From an uncultured Sporosarcina sp. (lineage in GTDB: Bacteria > Bacillota > Bacilli > Bacillales_A > Planococcaceae), in assembly GCA_947644645.1 (NCBI GenBank), contig CANSAF010000015.1, positions 1 to 46,952 on the forward strand: a stretch of DNA of 46,952 nucleotides, written 5' to 3'. Made by a program: the position numbers and the translations under genes. The notes under the pieces are model-generated. The model worked only from the letters and a program-made list of their open reading frames with translations, had not been told where the DNA came from and searched no databases. Shown piece after piece: positions 16,388 to 24,785 of the stretch. Every line of letters starts with the position of its first letter. The first letter of the stretch is position 1.

Positions 16388-16681
16388 ATGTTAAACGAAT
16401 TTCCAGTCATTCATACAAATATTTGGGATGCATTTTGGGCAATTCCGGTGATTTTAATTGCGCTAATCGTATTGAAAATGGTTTTTAAGTTGCCTTCAAG
16501 TTGGGTATCCACCGCTGCAACGGTTATTGGTCTTTGTTTGTCGATTTTCATTAGCCATCCAAGAAATTTATCTGCAGGTATTTTTATGGGATTTTTCTAC
16601 GGGGGAGCTGCGGTAGGGGTTATCTATTCGTTGAAAGCTTCTTACTTTGCTTTTCGTAATACGAAAAATGTTAAATCATAA
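16388..16681 (+). CDS. Small membrane protein, unknown function
   Basis: 97 residues with three predicted transmembrane helices (about 15-34, 39-57 and 64-85) and a basic C terminus (RNTKNVKS). It begins MLNEFPVIHTNIWDAFWAIP. No family recognised. AGGATTGAGG precedes the start. It is followed by a strong terminator, so it ends the unit that starts with the AI-2E gene if they are co-transcribed. Confidence 0.75.
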   Translation: MLNEFPVIHTNIWDAFWAIPVILIALIVLKMVFKLPSSWVSTAATVIGLCLSIFISHPRNLSAGIFMGFFYGGAAVGVIYSLKASYFAFRNTKNVKS

Positions 16682-16684
16682 AAA

Positions 16685-16733
16685 AGAAGCGTTTTGAAGG
16701 TCTGAATAAGACGGTCAAAATGCTTCTTTTTAT
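16685..16733 (+). terminator. Terminator after the 16388-16681 gene
   Basis: Arms at 16685-16697 and 16715-16727 pair with one mismatch and are followed by T-rich sequence. The reverse orientation also carries T residues, so it may serve the convergent FhuF-like gene too. Confidence 0.85.
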
Positions 16734-16738
16734 TATGC

Positions 16739-17449
16739 TTATTTTAAAGGGCAATAACCACATTGCATCAGTCCAGGCACATCTTTTGAAAAACAACAAG
16801 TTGTTCTCACGGTTGTATTGAGCAGGAGGGAAGGCTCGCTCCCTTTTAAATAACTTGCAAAAAGAGAAGTATCTGAAATACCATGCCATAAAGCATCCGT
16901 TTTTAACAGTTGTAAATCTTGTCTTGCCTCATCTGAGGTTACGGGATTTTCCAATAGCACATGATAATGCCATAATAAATAGCCGAAAATATTTTCCCAA
17001 AACGTCAATGCAGAAAGTTTGGTCACAGTTCGCATTTGTTCAATGACGGCATGGCATTGATCATGCAAAATAAAATGGATTACTTCTTCTTGGTTCATCA
17101 TCGAAACGTCTTGCCAATCTTTGCTTTGCACAAACATACTGATGGTTTGATTGCCATACTCATGATTTTCGGCAAATAATAGCCGATGATTTTCTCCTTT
17201 CCAAATTTCATCATAAGTTGCGAGTTGATAAAACTGCATAGAAATAAACATGCCAAAGCGCCGCAAAAAATAAGAAGCTGTTACGGCTTTATTGGGACAT
17301 TGACTAACGGCTTGTATTTTTTGTAAAATTTCTTCTGTTTGATGACCATTAAGTAAATCTTCCAATGTGAATAAAGTTTGTTCGGGTTTGTCTGTGTAGA
17401 CACTATACATATTTAATTGATTGAGTTGGTCAGCTGTAAGTTTTGTCAT
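16739..17449 (-). CDS. FhuF-like siderophore-iron reductase
   Basis: 236-residue cytosolic protein whose C terminus has four cysteines, Cys218, Cys219, Cys230 and Cys233, in the CC-x10-C-x2-C arrangement that binds a [2Fe-2S] cluster in FhuF proteins. FhuF-type enzymes reduce ferric iron in imported hydroxamate siderophores to release it. The N-terminal portion (TYDEIWKGENHRLLF region) is compatible with the IucA/IucC-FhuF fold. No siderophore transporter gene is adjacent and no convincing Fur box was seen upstream. It is divergent from the CoA-transferase gene. Confidence 0.8.
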   Translation of the reverse strand: MTKLTADQLNQLNMYSVYTDKPEQTLFTLEDLLNGHQTEEILQKIQAVSQCPNKAVTASYFLRRFGMFISMQFYQLATYDEIWKGENHRLLFAENHEYGNQTISMFVQSKDWQDVSMMNQEEVIHFILHDQCHAVIEQMRTVTKLSALTFWENIFGYLLWHYHVLLENPVTSDEARQDLQLLKTDALWHGISDTSLFASYLKGSEPSLLLNTTVRTTCCFSKDVPGLMQCGYCPLK

Positions 17450-17546
17450 ATATTCAGTATAACAATAAAATGTCAGAATAAAAAAATATTAATATTGAGT
17501 GAGCGATCAGTCTCGTATATACTTAATCGTGACGGGGGAGATGTTC

Positions 17547-18818
17547 GTGACAAAACTATTATCAAAAGAGGAATTTCTTGGATTGATTGAAAAAGAAGCG
17601 GATCTTATTTTACCGCTTGCAAACGGCGAGCCACATCATTTATTGGATATATTAGAAGAGAATTATAGGCAGTTAGACAATGTAAAAATCCATCAACTTT
17701 TAACTTTGAATGAAAGGGCTTACATTAGAGGAGAAATGAAAGACCATCTTTCACATGTTTCCTATTTTTTAAGCGGTGCAACGAGGCAGAGTTTTTTGAA
17801 TGGAACAGTGGAGCTTGTGCCGAATAATTTTCACGAAATCCCAAAAATGTTTAAAAGTCATACGAAAATGTCTATGGTTTTAGCGGCAGCTTCTCCTATG
17901 GACGAAAACGGCTATTTTTCATTGGGAACGCAAGCAGATTGTGTATCAGAATTTATCGGAGAAGTTCCTTTTGTATTGGAAGTAAATGAGCATATGCCAC
18001 GTACTTTTGGGGACAATCAAATTCATATTAGTCAAATTAAAGGATATATCGTGAATCATACGCCATTGTCGGAGTTAGTGAATCCACCGATTAGTGAATT
18101 GGATTTAAAAGTCGCGGCTTATATTGCTGAAAATATTGAGAATGGAGATACGCTCCAAATTGGGATTGGCGGGGTTCCAAATGCGGTGATGAATTTATTG
18201 CAAAACCATAAACATTTGGGTATACATACAGAATTATTACCGGACGGGATTGTTGATTTAATCCAATCGGGTGCAGTCGATGGCACGAGAAAGTATACGA
18301 ATAAAGGAAAAGTGGTCACGTCATTTATTTACGGAACACAGCGTTTGTATGATTTTGTACATAATAATCCTTCATTGGCGTTAATGTCCGTCAGTGCGGT
18401 CAATGATCCAAGAGAATTGGCGAAAGAAAAAAATCTTGTATCGATTAATGCAACGACAGAAGTCGACTTATATGGACAATGTGCTTCGGAAACGATTGGT
18501 GGACAATATTATTCTTCAACAGGTGGGCAGGCTGATTTTGCGAGAGGTGCCCAGTTTGCAGAGTTTGGTAAAGGGTTTATTTGTATGCCGTCAACAGCTA
18601 GGGGCGAAAGTATTTCTAGAATAAAATTGCAGCTCACACCTGGTTCAGTTGTAACGACATCCAAAAATGACGTCGATCATATTGTAACGGAATATGGAAT
18701 TGCGCATTTACATGGGAAATCTTTATCTAAACGCGCAGAGGCGTTGATTCAAATCGCACATCCAAAATTCAGAGAAGAACTTGCTTTTGAAGCAAAAAAA
18801 TTAGGGCTTCTCGTTTGA
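17547..18818 (+). CDS. Acetyl-CoA hydrolase/transferase family protein
   Basis: Class I CoA-transferase of the 4-hydroxybutyrate/butyrate:acetyl-CoA transferase group. It moves CoA between acyl-CoA and a free acid through a glutamyl-CoA intermediate. The catalytic Glu is likely in NATTEVDLYGQ, and the oxyanion glycine loop is GIGGVPNAV. GTG at 17547 has GGGGGAG 6 nt upstream; ATG at 17541 is too close to that site. The product is about 423 residues, close to family length. It is followed 38 nt later by a rhodanese gene on the same strand. The physiological acid substrate cannot be assigned. Confidence 0.87.
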   Translation: MTKLLSKEEFLGLIEKEADLILPLANGEPHHLLDILEENYRQLDNVKIHQLLTLNERAYIRGEMKDHLSHVSYFLSGATRQSFLNGTVELVPNNFHEIPKMFKSHTKMSMVLAAASPMDENGYFSLGTQADCVSEFIGEVPFVLEVNEHMPRTFGDNQIHISQIKGYIVNHTPLSELVNPPISELDLKVAAYIAENIENGDTLQIGIGGVPNAVMNLLQNHKHLGIHTELLPDGIVDLIQSGAVDGTRKYTNKGKVVTSFIYGTQRLYDFVHNNPSLALMSVSAVNDPRELAKEKNLVSINATTEVDLYGQCASETIGGQYYSSTGGQADFARGAQFAEFGKGFICMPSTARGESISRIKLQLTPGSVVTTSKNDVDHIVTEYGIAHLHGKSLSKRAEALIQIAHPKFREELAFEAKKLGLLV

Positions 18819-18856
18819 TATGGTACACTCTTTTGTAGAAAAAGGAGTTGATAAGC

Positions 18857-19210
18857 ATGACATGGTTAATCATTTTACTAATTGTTGGATTTATTGCATG
18901 GCGCATGATGCCCCCGAAAGGTGTGCGTTCTATTTCAGCGGAAACATTAAAACCAATGTTGAAAGATAAAACGAAACAATTGATCGACGTGCGAACGACT
19001 AGGGAATACGAGCAACGTCATATTAAAGAATTTAAAAATCTTCCGTTAAATTTATTGCCTGGTGAGCTTTCCAAATTGGACAAATCGAAGGAAACGATTG
19101 TCATTTGTCAAAGTGGTATGCGGAGTATGCAGGCTGCGAAAATTTTAAAAAAGGCAGGCTTTACAAATATTGTAAATGTGTCAGGCGGTATGAGTGCTTG
19201 GCGCAAATAA
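18857..19210 (+). CDS. Membrane-anchored rhodanese-domain protein
   Basis: 117 residues: one N-terminal helix (residues 2-18) followed by a single rhodanese domain. The active-site loop is CQSGMRS with Cys84, which would carry a persulfide; LIDVRTTREYEQRHI is the conserved CH2A-like motif. Such proteins move sulfane sulfur, and the anchor places the domain at the membrane. AAAGGAG 9 nt upstream fixes ATG at 18857. Probably co-transcribed with the CoA-transferase. Confidence 0.9.
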   Translation: MTWLIILLIVGFIAWRMMPPKGVRSISAETLKPMLKDKTKQLIDVRTTREYEQRHIKEFKNLPLNLLPGELSKLDKSKETIVICQSGMRSMQAAKILKKAGFTNIVNVSGGMSAWRK

Positions 19211-19215
19211 AGAAG

Positions 19216-19246
19216 AGGCATTCAGCGATTTGCTGAATGCCTTTTT
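19216..19246 (+). terminator. Terminator after the rhodanese gene
   Basis: A perfect 11-bp stem (19216-19226 with 19232-19242) with a 5-nt loop and a T run, immediately before the stop codon of the convergent gene. Confidence 0.92.
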
Positions 19247-20343
19247 CACATGAAAAACATAGGTAGCAAAGGTAAGACAATGACAATAAATAGGAAAACC
19301 CAAATACCGGGTCTTGCAAAATTGACTGACCAACCTACACCGAATTTCTTTTCGATGAATAAATCAGGATTATCCTTATTGTAATAAAACAATCCCCATT
19401 TCCAGTATTGATCATCGCTGGGACTTGATTCTAGACTGTCCAGTTCATTAAATTGTTCATTGATTGTTTTTGAACGTTTCATATAATAATAAACGGTACC
19501 AAACGTTAAAATTAAAAACACAGGTAATGAGTAAGCCATGGACAATGTATTATCTGTGGATAGAATGCCTAAATTCGATTTGACATCGATGAAGACTAAA
19601 AATAATGTCGTAATCAAGTTGAAAATCGCCATGATTTCAGCGGTTAATTTACGTGTTTCATGTTCTCGCTGTAAACTTAATGCGGAATTTTGTGCTTTCA
19701 CTTGGACAGACGAATTGAAGGTAACATAAGAAAGTCCATACATTAATATTTGCGTAAATAATAAGATAAACACAAGAGAAAATGCCGAGAAGAAAGATTT
19801 ATTACTCCATGCGTCAGGTTGTCCGTTAATGCCCCAATGCGTTGGGATGACATCGGGAAGTTGCGGATAAATATATATCAACCAAATCGTTAAACCAATT
19901 GTGATTAGAAAAGATGGGATAAATAATCGATGCGGAAATAAGCGTTCGTTTTTATTAAATTTTGTTTCGAATGAAGACACGCGAACAACAGTGACTTGCT
20001 CTTCCCATCCTTGCTGTTCTTTATAGCGTTTTACTTCATAGTGCAGTTTTAAATAAATGCCCATACTGACAGCGAGATAAAGAAATAATCCACCAATCAT
20101 TAAAATAGACTGCTGTATTTCATTCAATGAAAAAGCAATGATTACTAAAACTGTAACGAGTGGAATTTGAATAAAAGCGATGAAAAGTGAGTATTTCTTT
20201 TTAAAATTCGTCAGCTGTCGATCATCGATAAAGGGTTCTGGAATTGAAATTCCAAAAACGGTTGTTTTTCTTAAAACATGCGGTGTAAAAATATCGATTA
20301 GAATAAGCAGAATAAATATAGCTATCAAAATCATCGTCATCAT
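19246..20343 (-). CDS. DUF1648/DUF5808 membrane protein
   Basis: 365 residues with about nine hydrophobic segments. The central LPDVIPTHWGINGQPDAWSNKS is the DUF1648 signature shared with SdpI-type immunity proteins. The C-terminal DDQYWKWGLFYYNKDNPDLF...GVGWSVNFARPG is the DUF5808 domain. It is encoded just after a GntR/YtrA-type regulator, with a 4-nt ATGA overlap, so the two are translationally coupled. The biochemical role is unknown; a link to cell-envelope stress or peptide immunity is only by family analogy. Confidence 0.85.
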   Translation of the reverse strand: MMTMILIAIFILLILIDIFTPHVLRKTTVFGISIPEPFIDDRQLTNFKKKYSLFIAFIQIPLVTVLVIIAFSLNEIQQSILMIGGLFLYLAVSMGIYLKLHYEVKRYKEQQGWEEQVTVVRVSSFETKFNKNERLFPHRLFIPSFLITIGLTIWLIYIYPQLPDVIPTHWGINGQPDAWSNKSFFSAFSLVFILLFTQILMYGLSYVTFNSSVQVKAQNSALSLQREHETRKLTAEIMAIFNLITTLFLVFIDVKSNLGILSTDNTLSMAYSLPVFLILTFGTVYYYMKRSKTINEQFNELDSLESSPSDDQYWKWGLFYYNKDNPDLFIEKKFGVGWSVNFARPGIWVFLFIVIVLPLLPMFFM

Positions 20344-20717
20344 ATTTCCTCCTTACGTAATAATACTTCAAAATACCGGAGCATTTCGTCATTAGAAATT
20401 TTTCGAGCTTTACATTCATTTTGAAAGCGATTGAAAATCGTTCCCCAACGTTCTAGCCATTCTTGTTCATTAAAGTTTTCTAAAGTCACAATAGCTGTTG
20501 CTTTTTTTCTTAATAAAATAAATCCTTCATCTGCTAGTTTTTGATAGGCAGCCTGCACGGTTTTTGTATTCACTTGTAAACTACCAGCTAATTTTCGAAT
20601 GGAAGGGAGTTCATCGCCAATTTGCAATTGACCTTCCGCCATTAAGCGAATCATTTCATCTGCTAATTGTATATAAAGATCCCGTTTGTCCTCGTCATAT
20701 AATCGAATTAACATCAT
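20340..20717 (-). CDS. GntR-family regulator, YtrA subfamily
   Basis: 125 residues: an N-terminal winged helix (YIQLADEMIRLMAEGQLQIG, then LPSIRKLAGSLQVNTKTVQAAYQKLADEGF) and a short C-terminal helical tail. YtrA-type GntR proteins usually repress operons for ABC transporters or membrane proteins involved in envelope stress. It is the first gene of a two-gene operon and probably binds the inverted repeat GTGATAC-19-GTATCAC just upstream. Confidence 0.92.
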   Translation of the reverse strand: MMLIRLYDEDKRDLYIQLADEMIRLMAEGQLQIGDELPSIRKLAGSLQVNTKTVQAAYQKLADEGFILLRKKATAIVTLENFNEQEWLERWGTIFNRFQNECKARKISNDEMLRYFEVLLRKEEI

Positions 20718-20743
20718 CGATCCTCCAATCTATACCCATTTAA

Positions 20744-20776
20744 GTGATACAGAATCTGTTACCCTTATAGTATCAC
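20744..20776 (-). promoter_or_regulatory. Candidate operator of the GntR/DUF1648 operon
   Basis: GTGATAC at 20744-20750 and GTATCAC at 20770-20776 form a perfect 7-bp inverted repeat 27-59 bp upstream of the GntR start. AGAAT follows both arms on the plus strand. The position suits autoregulation, but the long spacing is more than a single dimer site usually has. Confidence 0.5.
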
Positions 20777-20920
20777 AGAATATAGATATTGCCTACTAAA
20801 TATTTTATCTACTTAGGAAATTAGCCGTCTCATTGTTAAGTAAAGTCCCGACTGAACTTGAATGCCGCCCAACGATAAGTAGGGCAGTTGCATACAATTA
20901 ATATGAAGAGGTGGTGAACG

Positions 20921-21742
20921 TTGAATAAAAAAGTAACGGAATTTAAGCGTGATCCGTTTGAGATTGAGCGAAAGGAATGGAAGAGTAGGCAGCAGAAAGA
21001 ACGTTGGAAGCAAATGCTAACGATTGCTTCCCCTATATTTTTACTCATCTTATGGGAGTTTTTGTCGAGAACAGGATTGCTGGATATTCGTTTTTTTCCA
21101 CCCCCAACAGCAATCGTCGAAACATTTGTCGATATGGTTACATCAGGTGTGTTATTTGAACATGTTGGCATTTCCCTGTACCGAATCTTTCTAGGATTCT
21201 TGCTTGGTGTCGTTCCGGGCATCATTATCGGTTTATTAATGGGACTGTATTCACCGGTTCGGCATTTCGTTTCCCCGATTATTATGGCGCTGATGCCGAT
21301 TCCAACGCTTGCTTTACTTCCAATCATCATTATTTTATTTGGCATTGGAGATCTTTCAAAAGTAGTTACAATTGCAGGAAGCGTCTTTTTTCCTGTTGTC
21401 ATCAATACAGTCGCAGGTGTGATTAATATTGAATCGATTTATTTGGATGTTGCGAAAAACTACCAAGCTGGGAAAGTTAATTTCTTTCTGAAAATTGCTT
21501 TGCCGGGTGCTTTACCTGTCATGCTAGAAGGGATTCAAATGGGGCAGGCAATTGCATTACTCACAATTGTTGCAGCTGAGATGATGGGCGCTACTTCGGG
21601 AATCGGCTTTTTAATATGGACCTCATACAAAGCGTTTTTATTGAAAGAAATGTATGTTGGGCTTATTTTAATTTCGTTTTTCGGCTATCTTTTCTCACTC
21701 ATTCTTCGCGGCATGCAAAAGAAAATGGTGCCATGGAGGTGA
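20921..21742 (+). CDS. ABC transporter permease, SsuC/TauC type
   Basis: Membrane subunit of a nitrate/sulfonate/taurine-type importer, 273 residues with six predicted helices. The coupling loop (YLDVAKNYQAGKVNFFLKIALPGALPVMLEG) has the EAA pattern that docks with the ATPase. The likely start is TTG at 20921 after AGAGGTGG. It is first of three closely spaced genes (4 nt to the ATPase gene). No desulfonating monooxygenase is nearby, so the substrate may be a sulfonate, a thiamine precursor or something else. Confidence 0.88.
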   Translation: MNKKVTEFKRDPFEIERKEWKSRQQKERWKQMLTIASPIFLLILWEFLSRTGLLDIRFFPPPTAIVETFVDMVTSGVLFEHVGISLYRIFLGFLLGVVPGIIIGLLMGLYSPVRHFVSPIIMALMPIPTLALLPIIIILFGIGDLSKVVTIAGSVFFPVVINTVAGVINIESIYLDVAKNYQAGKVNFFLKIALPGALPVMLEGIQMGQAIALLTIVAAEMMGATSGIGFLIWTSYKAFLLKEMYVGLILISFFGYLFSLILRGMQKKMVPWR

Positions 21743-21746
21743 AGGT

Positions 21747-22526
21747 ATGAAAAATGAACCGAAAATAGAAATTGTTAATTTAACGAAAGCTTTTTATAAA
21801 AAGCAGAGTAGTGTGACTGCACTTGAAGACATTAATGTAACGATTCAAGACGGAGAATTTGTTTGTCTTGTTGGACCAAGTGGTTGCGGCAAAACGACAT
21901 TGCTTCGAATTTTAGCTGGTCTGGAAACACCGAGTGTCGGGGATTTTACGATTTTAACGGAAAATGAAGCGCGTCCCTTACAATCGATGGTTTTTCAAGA
22001 GCAAGGCGTAATTCCATGGTTAACTGTTGAGGAGAATGTTGCATTTGGATTGAAAATGCGACATGTTTCTAAAAAAATGATTCAAGAACGAACAGCGTAT
22101 TATTTGAAGAAAACAGGACTGACGCCATTTTCCTCCCTTTATCCAAAAGAGTTATCTGGGGGAATGAAACAAAGAGTAAGTATTGCAAGGGCCTTTGCCA
22201 ATGACCCAGAAATTTTATTAATGGATGAACCATTTGCTGCATTAGATGAACAAAATAAATTTATTTTACAAGAAGAATTATTATCAATTTGGGAAGAAAC
22301 GGGGAAAACGGTTTTGTTTATTACCCACAGTATTGATGAAGCATTATTACTCAGCGATCGTATTTTATTAATGAGTGCCCAACCAGGAAAAATCATTCAT
22401 GAAATTAATATCGATTTGCCAAGACCGAGAAAAATAGAAGATATTCGTGAAAATCCAATGATGGCTTCGAAGTTTGTTGAAATCTGGCAACATTTACAGG
22501 ATGAAGTGCAAAATTCAAGAAAGTGA
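21747..22526 (+). CDS. ABC transporter ATPase, SsuB/TauB type
   Basis: 259-residue ATP-binding subunit with Walker A GPSGCGKTT (near residue 42), signature LSGGMKQR, Walker B ILLMDEP, and a switch His in LFITHS. The family powers import of nitrate, sulfonates or pyrimidine precursors. It sits 4 nt after the permease gene and directly before the binding protein, one operon. Confidence 0.93.
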   Translation: MKNEPKIEIVNLTKAFYKKQSSVTALEDINVTIQDGEFVCLVGPSGCGKTTLLRILAGLETPSVGDFTILTENEARPLQSMVFQEQGVIPWLTVEENVAFGLKMRHVSKKMIQERTAYYLKKTGLTPFSSLYPKELSGGMKQRVSIARAFANDPEILLMDEPFAALDEQNKFILQEELLSIWEETGKTVLFITHSIDEALLLSDRILLMSAQPGKIIHEINIDLPRPRKIEDIRENPMMASKFVEIWQHLQDEVQNSRK

Positions 22527-22541
22527 ATGAGGAGAGATGTC

Positions 22542-23636
22542 ATGAAAAATTGGTTGAATGGTAAATGGCTCATTCCATTTATTGCGTTAATGCTTGTTTT
22601 GGGCGCATGCACTCCGAAGAAAGATGGAAAGCCACCAGTAGAAACCGATCCTGAAGCGGTTGTTCCGTCTGGTGATTTGGCACCGCTTGAAAAGAAAGAG
22701 AAAGTAGTCATTGCAGAAGATGGTGCGGCATCGGGTGCAGGATTTTATATTGCGATGGAAAAAGGATATTTTGCTGATTATAATATCGAAGTGGAATTCG
22801 CACAGTTCAGCAATAGTGACGATATGTTACCAGCACTTGCAGCGGGGGAAGTAGATATTGCTGGCGGTGTGTCAACAGCTTCTTTTTTCAATGCAATTGC
22901 TCAAGGGATTGATGTAAAAATCATTGCCGATAAAGGGCATAATATTCCGGGGAAATCATATTTTACATTCGTCATTGGGAATCATATGGTGGATGAAATA
23001 AAAGACTATGCAGATTTTGAAGGGAAGAAAATTGCTGTGTCTTCCCATAATTCGATTGATGAGTATATTTTTGAAGAAATGATTAAGCATGCGGGACTAA
23101 CCAAAGATGATGTAGAATTTGTATTAATGAGTGATTTTGGCAGTATGCTTGGTGCAATTGACGGCGGAACGATTGATGCTGCCTTAAATATTGAACCGAT
23201 TATTACACAAGGTGTTGAAAATGAATTTCACGTACGATTCGGAGATGCAACAGACTATGCACCAGAATCACAAATCGCTTTAGTGCTCGGTTCTCCTAAT
23301 TTTATGAATGTCGAAAAAGACGTTTCTTTACGTTTTATGGCGGCTTATTTAAAAGGCGTGCGCGATTATAACGACGCGTTTATGAAAGGCATTAATCAAG
23401 AAGAAATCATCGACATTATGACGAAGCATACAGCGATGAAAGATCCTGAATTATGGGAGAAAGTGAATGTAACAGGTCTTGACCCAGATGGAAAAATGTT
23501 TATCGATGATATTTATAAACAATATGAGGCTTATAAAGCAAATGGTGCAATTCGTGGAGAAGTCGATTTAGAAAAAGCGATTGATACATCAATTACAGAA
23601 GAAGCAGTGGAAATAATTGGAGAATATGAACGTTAA
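22542..23636 (+). CDS. ABC substrate-binding lipoprotein, SsuA/NMT1 type
   Basis: 364-residue solute receptor. The signal peptide ends in lipobox LGAC with Cys23, so the mature protein is lipid-anchored outside. EKGYFADYNIEVEFAQFSN and ALAAGEVDIAGGVSTASF are typical of the SsuA/TauA/THI5 binding-protein family. GGAGAG upstream supports ATG at 22542 rather than 22527. Last gene of the operon, closed by the terminator at 23642. The ligand cannot be deduced by eye. Confidence 0.9.
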   Translation: MKNWLNGKWLIPFIALMLVLGACTPKKDGKPPVETDPEAVVPSGDLAPLEKKEKVVIAEDGAASGAGFYIAMEKGYFADYNIEVEFAQFSNSDDMLPALAAGEVDIAGGVSTASFFNAIAQGIDVKIIADKGHNIPGKSYFTFVIGNHMVDEIKDYADFEGKKIAVSSHNSIDEYIFEEMIKHAGLTKDDVEFVLMSDFGSMLGAIDGGTIDAALNIEPIITQGVENEFHVRFGDATDYAPESQIALVLGSPNFMNVEKDVSLRFMAAYLKGVRDYNDAFMKGINQEEIIDIMTKHTAMKDPELWEKVNVTGLDPDGKMFIDDIYKQYEAYKANGAIRGEVDLEKAIDTSITEEAVEIIGEYER

Positions 23637-23641
23637 TTTAT

Positions 23642-23684
23642 AAAATAGGCAAAGCTGTCCGATATGGGCAGCCTTGTCTATTTT
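23642..23684 (+). terminator. Terminator of the SsuCBA-like operon
   Basis: Nearly perfect 19-bp arms (23642-23660 with 23666-23684) and a 5-nt loop, 5 nt after the stop codon, ending in TTTT. Its A-rich 5' arm makes it able to act in both directions. Confidence 0.88.
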
Positions 23685-23685
23685 A

Positions 23686-23785
23686 GGCTGTGAACTCGCT
23701 TGTGCGATGTAAACTTCATCGCCGATTGCAGTGAACTCACTTCGACTTGTTGTAAACTCGCCCGTCCCAAGTCATTAACTCCCCA
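23686..23785. repeat. Degenerate tandem repeats with AACTC core
   Basis: GTGAACTC, TGTAAACT, GTGAACTC, TGTAAACTC, TTAACTC and AAACTC recur about every 10-25 bp between the operon terminator and the end of the convergent transporter gene. The variable parts between cores are unrelated or loosely similar (GCTTGTGCGA, ACTTCGACTTGT, GCCCGTCCCAAG). No reading frame. It looks like a decayed intergenic repeat family. Confidence 0.5.
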
Positions 23786-23788
23786 AAC

Positions 23789-24760
23789 TCATTCCCCAGC
23801 AGCAGACTTTAATTGTTTTCGTTGTCCAATTACAGCATGAAAACTATGTAAACTCATCCCGATAATAATGATCACAATCCCAACAATTGCCATTGGTGTC
23901 GGTGCGGCAATGCCTAAAATCATCATTTCGCCGAGAATGACAAAAATTAGTTGTGTAGACTGAGTAGCTTCTACAGCAGCTAATTTTCCTTGGTCATGTC
24001 GAACGCGATCCGTTGCCATGAAAAATAAAGTTGTGGCGATGACGCCTGAACTGACGCCGACGATGAAAGATTGGAAAACTTGATTGAAAGAAGGTGGACC
24101 GACTGTCAAAAGCGCAATAATTGCAAAAATAATCCAGATAGGTATTGTCATTAAAGTCATTGCGAGTATGCGTTGAAATGTGTCGAGTCGTCCGTCTAGT
24201 AATTCCATCATCTTTCGATTGCCGAGTGGATACATAAAAGCAGCAAAGACAATTGGTAAAACGCCGTATAATAAAGTGCGCGTCGGTACTGTTTGTGCAT
24301 GTGGAATTTGAATGAATATGACGCCGATTAAAATAATGGATGTAATACAAACAGAAATAAAGGGTAATTTTTGTCGAAAATGTTTTGAACCTTCTTTTGT
24401 TTGAATGGTTATGAAAAATAGAGGCGTTAATAAGACACCTGCTAAAATTGTTAATTGCCAAGTGCCAGCGACCAACCATCCCGGACTAAAAGCGGCTGCG
24501 TAAGTAAGGGGAGCATAAAAAAAGACAAACCCAACAACGCTCCATAGAAAGAATGGGAGTGGCTGTTGAACGATTTCTTTTTTCATAGATGAAAATCCTT
24601 TACGATAATAAACAATCGCAATTAAAAACGGCAACATAAAAAAGTAACGAAGAGAAGAGCTCCATAACCAGCTTCCTCCCGATAATTCCATTGATCGATT
24701 TAAAATAAATGTCACTGCAAAAAACATCGAAGACAGAATACCAATTGTAATTTCTTTCAT
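23789..24760 (-). CDS. EmrE-type multidrug efflux family protein (DMT superfamily)
   Basis: 323-residue ten-helix transporter of the 'putative multidrug resistance efflux transporter' group. Landmarks include FAVTFILNRSMELSGGSWLWS in helix 1 and a C-terminal QSTQLIFVILGEM segment. It starts 26 nt after pepT ends and has GGAGG before the ATG, so the two are likely co-transcribed. Substrate unknown; 'multidrug' is only the family name. Confidence 0.85.
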   Translation of the reverse strand: MKEITIGILSSMFFAVTFILNRSMELSGGSWLWSSSLRYFFMLPFLIAIVYYRKGFSSMKKEIVQQPLPFFLWSVVGFVFFYAPLTYAAAFSPGWLVAGTWQLTILAGVLLTPLFFITIQTKEGSKHFRQKLPFISVCITSIILIGVIFIQIPHAQTVPTRTLLYGVLPIVFAAFMYPLGNRKMMELLDGRLDTFQRILAMTLMTIPIWIIFAIIALLTVGPPSFNQVFQSFIVGVSSGVIATTLFFMATDRVRHDQGKLAAVEATQSTQLIFVILGEMMILGIAAPTPMAIVGIVIIIIGMSLHSFHAVIGQRKQLKSAAGE

Positions 24761-24785
24761 TGCGCTCTCCTCCTTTTATATCCAA

